NCBI GenBank assembly: GCA_030607105.1
Contig: JAUWFF010000018.1
Coordinates: forward strand, 1-10,065
Origin: Filomicrobium sp.
Lineage (GTDB): Bacteria > Pseudomonadota > Alphaproteobacteria > Rhizobiales > Hyphomicrobiaceae
DNA length: 10,065 nt
Reading direction: 5' to 3'
Notes under the pieces: generated by a model
Told to the model about the DNA's origin: nothing
The model's database searches: none
The model's input: only the letters and a program-made list of their open reading frames with translations
In this document: one piece after another, positions 6,731 to 10,065 of the stretch
How positions within the stretch are numbered: position 1 is the first letter of the stretch
How the letters are laid out: each line of letters starts with the position of its first letter
Translations under genes and position numbers: made by a program

Positions 6731-8089
6731 TTACTGACCGCGTATGGCCAGTCCGACGTAAGTCAGAACCGCCGATCCGACAGCCAGGAGATAAGGTGTC
6801 TCGGTAACTTCGAAAAGAGACGCGCCACCCCAAACACCAGCCCCTGAGATAAGTGCGCAATAGGCGCTGGCAATCCCGCCAATCGGAGTGAACAGCCCGA
6901 ATAGCGTCACGACCACCAGGCCGGCGCTACCGAATGACGCAGCCGTAACAATCAGCTTGTGAATAGTGCCCGACTGCAAGGCAATGACCAGAGCCACCAA
7001 ACCCAGCCCCGCCACGGTCAGTCTCGTAACAAGCAGCTGGCGGTCCCGCACCCAGGCCCCCGCAACAGGTTGGATGACGTTGTGAGATAGTAGCGATCCG
7101 CTCGACAACAACGCGGAATCGACCGTTGACAATATGGCCGATACGATCGCGCCGGCGAACATGACATAGAGCATCGCTGGCAAATAGAGCTGCCCTAGCC
7201 GCGGTACAATCTGTTCAGCGTTCTCCAGGTTGGGATCAATAAGCGGCCCAACCAATCCAAGGAACACCGGGATGAGACCGACCACTAAATAGAGCAAACC
7301 ACCCAGGATGCAGGCATTGCGCGCCACCTTCGCCGAACGCGTCGCCAGAATCCGCGAGATCAGCTCGATCGACACCATCGTTCCAAAGATCGGTACAGCC
7401 CACATCTCCGCAAGCAGCAGCGGGTTACTCGCGGCCTCACCATAGCTCCAACGCTCCGCCGGCACCCTCTCTAGCGCAGCGCTGAACCCGCCGAGGCTGC
7501 TGATCACCAAGACAAAGATGATGATCAGGCCGGCAATAATCGCTACGCCCTGGACAAAGTCGGTGATCGCATCAGCCATCAGTCCGCCAATCGTCGTGTA
7601 GGCGATCACCACGACCGCTCCAATGACGACCATAGTCACCACCGGCACTTCGCTTGCTGCACCCATAACCTGGCCGAAAGCGCGGATCTGTGCGGCCGCC
7701 CACATGACGGTTCCCGGCAGCATTAGGAACACCGCAAGCTTTTCAACCCCTGGCGAATAGCGCTCGCGGAAGAAGTCGCCGAAAGTCACATAGCCGCGCT
7801 TCCATAATGGGACCGCCATAAGCAGCCCAGAAACGACGAGCGCAAGCGCGTAACCGAAAGGGTCGAGCGTGGCTCCAGCAATCCCCTTACGATAGACCTC
7901 GCCGCCAGCGCCGATTATGGCCTCGGCGCCAAACCAAGTTGCAAACACCGTAAAGGCGCCGATGACCGGACCAATCCGCCGACCGGCGTTGATGTAGTCC
8001 GTCTCGGTGACAATCCTCCGAGACACCCACAACCCAATCGCGAACTGTAGGAGAATGTAGGCGATAACCCCAAGAACGACCGCATTCAC
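6731..8089 (-). CDS. Sodium:solute symporter (SSS family) permease
   Basis: The protein has 452 residues and is almost wholly hydrophobic, with about 12-13 membrane segments, somewhat shorter than PutP-type members. It would import a small solute driven by sodium. Family signatures seen: DYINAGRRIGPVIGAF (31-46), GGEVYRKGIAG (62-72), TTIGGLMADAITDFVQG (165-181, the classic SSS loop) and AILSTVDSALLSSGSLLSHN (318-337), where the Ser/Thr residues correspond to the Na2 sodium site. The substrate cannot be read from sequence; related proteins carry proline, sugars, carboxylates or pantothenate. The start is GTG 8089, giving MNAVVLGVIAYILLQ directly as the first helix, with GGGGGC about 8 bases upstream. 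It stands alone, divergent from the large plus-strand gene, with no catabolic gene beside it to suggest a substrate. Confidence 0.9.
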   Translation of the reverse strand: MNAVVLGVIAYILLQFAIGLWVSRRIVTETDYINAGRRIGPVIGAFTVFATWFGAEAIIGAGGEVYRKGIAGATLDPFGYALALVVSGLLMAVPLWKRGYVTFGDFFRERYSPGVEKLAVFLMLPGTVMWAAAQIRAFGQVMGAASEVPVVTMVVIGAVVVIAYTTIGGLMADAITDFVQGVAIIAGLIIIFVLVISSLGGFSAALERVPAERWSYGEAASNPLLLAEMWAVPIFGTMVSIELISRILATRSAKVARNACILGGLLYLVVGLIPVFLGLVGPLIDPNLENAEQIVPRLGQLYLPAMLYVMFAGAIVSAILSTVDSALLSSGSLLSHNVIQPVAGAWVRDRQLLVTRLTVAGLGLVALVIALQSGTIHKLIVTAASFGSAGLVVVTLFGLFTPIGGIASAYCALISGAGVWGGASLFEVTETPYLLAVGSAVLTYVGLAIRGQ

Positions 8090-8375
8090 GCTTTCTGCCC
8101 CCGAATAGCCCCAACCCGTTGCCAGTATGCCCTGGCGTCACGCCCAGATAACCGCAACTCCAACCTGCACCGTATTAAACACTTGCTTCTTCAGGCGCAT
8201 GCCTGGCGGTATTCCTGACACGACAAGACCGCGTAACGTAATTAGCGCCACTCTTAATCCAGGGGCCACAATGCCCTGATGTGAGCGCGCAACACCAGAC
8301 GGAAGGACCGTAGCGACATGTCGCAGCGCGTTAGGCGCATATGCGACCTGGGGCTGCCAAGGGAGTGACGAGAAG
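8090..8375. other. Divergent intergenic spacer (286 bases)
   Basis: This spacer lies between the minus-strand symporter and the plus-strand exported protein and must contain both promoters. Two short inverted repeats are visible: GGCGT-C-ACGCC (8134-8144) and CAGGC-GCAT-GCCTG (8192-8205). Either could be operator-like, but 5-base arms occur often by chance at this GC content. No convincing -35/-10 pair was found. Minus-strand frames across this region are not supported as genes. Confidence 0.4.
8361..8365 (+). promoter_or_regulatory. Ribosome-binding site that fixes the TTG start of the large exported protein
   Basis: GGGAG lies 10 bases before TTG 8376. It supports the TTG over the in-frame ATG pair at 8424/8427, which would cut the signal peptide in half. 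Confidence 0.5.
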
Positions 8376-10065
8376 TTGGCACGAGTTTTCAGATCAGTCG
8401 TCTCCAGCCTTGTTGCCGTCTCCATGATGGTGTCGCCGGTTCTCAACACCGCCGCACAAGACGTGACCCGCTCTGATATTGAAGCCTGCAAGTCCCAGGA
8501 CGAAGCGATCTTCCGCAACGCCATCGCCGACATCACCACCTACTCTCTCGAAAAGAGCCTGCAAACCGTCGATTACAAAGCCCTCGTTGACGACGAGTGG
8601 CGCAAGGGAGACGTTGGCGCCATCATCGATGCGCGTGTCGATATCGCCGTAAAGGAAGTCCGCGAGGAGACAAGCTGGGGCAATCTTCTCAAGACACTGG
8701 CCTACCGTGAAGAAGCTCAGAAACTCGCCACCGAAGTCGCTGAGCGCGTTTACCGCTCTGAAGTTGTCACCAACGCGATTGCGGCTCTGGCAAGTGGCGT
8801 CGGCGAACAGGTCGGCAAACGTATCGAATATGCCGCCAAGGATGCCGCACAACCGGCGCTGCAATGTCTGCAGGCCTATCTTGGACCGCGCTACGGCACC
8901 ACGGTCTCAAGCTTGGTTCGCGATGACGCCCGCAAGGACTTCACCGTCTCCTCGGAAGACGGAAGTGCCAAGGTCACACCTGGCAGCGTCCTTCGCCAGA
9001 CAAGCGGCGGCGCCACCGGTGTCGCCATCCTGATCGTACGCCGGCAGCTCGCCAATCTCGCCCGCAGCGTCGGCCAGCGTATCGTCGGCAGCGTCCTTGC
9101 CAGATTGGTTTCGGTCGTCGCCGGCGGCGTCGGCCTCGTATTAATCGCCAAGGACATCTGGGATTTTCGTCACGGTGTACTGCCGATCATCGAAGACGAA
9201 ATGAAGTCTGACGAAACAAAGGAAAAGGTCCGCGAAGTCCTCGCCGAAACCATCGCCGAACAGATCAATTCGCACGTCAAGGAGATTGGCCAGAGTTCCG
9301 CCGACCGCGTCGTCGACGTCTGGCATGAATTCCGCCGCGCCCACCTGAAGGCGCTCCAACTTGCCGATACCAACCCGGAGTTTCGAGCGTTTCTGGATAC
9401 CGTATCCGCCGATCGGCTTGGCCGTCTGGACGGAGTCGTCGCGCTGGTGCTGGCCGAGGAGGGCGAGGCAGGCATCGTCAAGCGATTACAGAACGGCACG
9501 CTTGACGAAGCTGTCAATCGCCTGCCCGACTCAGCCTTGCAAATCGCTCGAGCAACTCGCTCGCTCGAAACCGGACTCAAGTGGCATGCGGTCGCCGGCG
9601 ACAACACCTCAGCGGTCCTCGAAAACGGCATTTATCGGCAGGCCGATCCCGAGAATTTCACACCGCGAACCTTGGACGAACTGCTAAAACTCAAAGACCG
9701 CGTTGCCATTCTTCGCGTCGCCGGTCTGCCCGCCGATGCCCGCGAAATTCTCTTCGATCTGGATCCTGCGTCATTAAAGAACCTCGCCCGCAGCCTCACC
9801 AAAAACGAACTTCAACAGCTCTCCGGCTATTTGACGGGCCTTCAACAGGCCCCCCGTGAACTGGTCCTGAACGCGGTGGCCAAATCTCCGGGCAAACTGA
9901 AGCTTTTGGCAAAGGCAAGAGTCCGCCAGGCCGTCCTTACAAGTACCGACCAATCCGCCGCCGTGGACATGATGCTGCGCGGAGACAACGGTTTTTCGCC
10001 GACCGCCACCGTACAAGACTTCCAGATGGTCATCGACGGCCGGGTCAGCCCGTACCTGCTGATTG
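8376..10065 (+). CDS. Large exported or membrane-anchored protein of unknown family (3' end outside window)
   Basis: The frame is open from TTG 8376 to the window edge, 563 codons plus one base, with no stop in the window. The previous in-frame stop is TGA 8277-8279, and TTG 8376 is the only standard start codon before ATG 8424. TTG gives a textbook signal peptide, MARVFRS then VVSSLVAVSMMVSPVL, with a likely cut near AAQ (26-28). Residues 29-205 are helical and charged, rich in EVREE/REEAQ-type runs. Residues about 209-258 contain an amphipathic stretch, then a membrane segment LVSVVAGGVGLVLIAKDIW (244-262). Residues 263-330 are charged and helical (about 272-320 may be coiled coil). Residues about 430-563 are a Leu-rich helical region with TKNELQQLSGYLTGLQQ (475-491). 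Third codon positions are strongly C/G, so coding is convincing. I recognise no domain. A role in the envelope is inferred from signal peptide and membrane segment. Confidence 0.85.
   Translation, partial: MARVFRSVVSSLVAVSMMVSPVLNTAAQDVTRSDIEACKSQDEAIFRNAIADITTYSLEKSLQTVDYKALVDDEWRKGDVGAIIDARVDIAVKEVREETSWGNLLKTLAYREEAQKLATEVAERVYRSEVVTNAIAALASGVGEQVGKRIEYAAKDAAQPALQCLQAYLGPRYGTTVSSLVRDDARKDFTVSSEDGSAKVTPGSVLRQTSGGATGVAILIVRRQLANLARSVGQRIVGSVLARLVSVVAGGVGLVLIAKDIWDFRHGVLPIIEDEMKSDETKEKVREVLAETIAEQINSHVKEIGQSSADRVVDVWHEFRRAHLKALQLADTNPEFRAFLDTVSADRLGRLDGVVALVLAEEGEAGIVKRLQNGTLDEAVNRLPDSALQIARATRSLETGLKWHAVAGDNTSAVLENGIYRQADPENFTPRTLDELLKLKDRVAILRVAGLPADAREILFDLDPASLKNLARSLTKNELQQLSGYLTGLQQAPRELVLNAVAKSPGKLKLLAKARVRQAVLTSTDQSAAVDMMLRGDNGFSPTATVQDFQMVIDGRVSPYLLI

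Noticed and set aside
8138..8539. 133-residue minus-strand ORF across the symporter/exported-protein spacer
   Set aside because: Its upstream half is antisense to the signal-peptide region of the strongly coding plus-strand gene, the rest is spacer, and the translation shows no domain.
9170..9631. 153-residue minus-strand ORF opposite the right-edge gene
   Set aside because: It is antisense to the open plus frame with strong C/G third positions. Its Ser/Arg/Thr-rich translation has no recognisable motif.

Overview
The window looks like chromosomal DNA of an alphaproteobacterium, probably of the order Hyphomicrobiales. This rests on moderately high GC with GC-ending codons, a DUF533 protein opening MFDAK, a DUF2147 protein and a DevBCA-type exporter. 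No marker gene allows a species call. There is no rRNA, tRNA, IS element, CRISPR array or phage gene. It reads as ordinary chromosome with one large unrecognised gene at the right edge.

Layout, left to right. (1) The tail of a plus-strand CDS (to 55), then a DUF533/TerB-like protein (170-1216, +) closed by a strong hairpin terminator that also serves the converging operon. (2) A minus-strand three-gene operon read from 4288 down to 1295: FtsX-fold permease, ATPase, HlyD-type adaptor. The genes overlap by 4 and 8 bases and form a DevCAB-type (heterocyst-exporter-like) ABC efflux system. No outer-membrane channel or regulator is adjacent. (3) A 361-base gap, then an exported DUF2147 protein (4650-5162, +). 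It converges on an alpha/beta hydrolase of the Est30-like carboxylesterase type (5257-6153, -) across a second hairpin terminator. (4) A 577-base stretch without a convincing gene (6154-6730). It holds a possible hydrolase promoter and palindromic TGC-N3-GCA motifs resembling PhaR-type operators. (5) A sodium:solute symporter (6731-8089, -). (6) A 286-base divergent spacer, then a large plus-strand gene (8376 to the window end) with no stop in the window. It has a TTG start, a signal peptide and a central membrane segment, and I do not recognise its family.

How they work together: the only clear functional unit is the exporter operon. The adaptor, permease and ATPase would form an inner-membrane pump that needs a TolC-type channel encoded elsewhere. 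The other genes look like separate transcription units with envelope or metabolic roles. I found no convincing undescribed multi-gene system. The items most worth following are the open-ended exported protein at the right edge and the palindrome cluster at 6447-6567.
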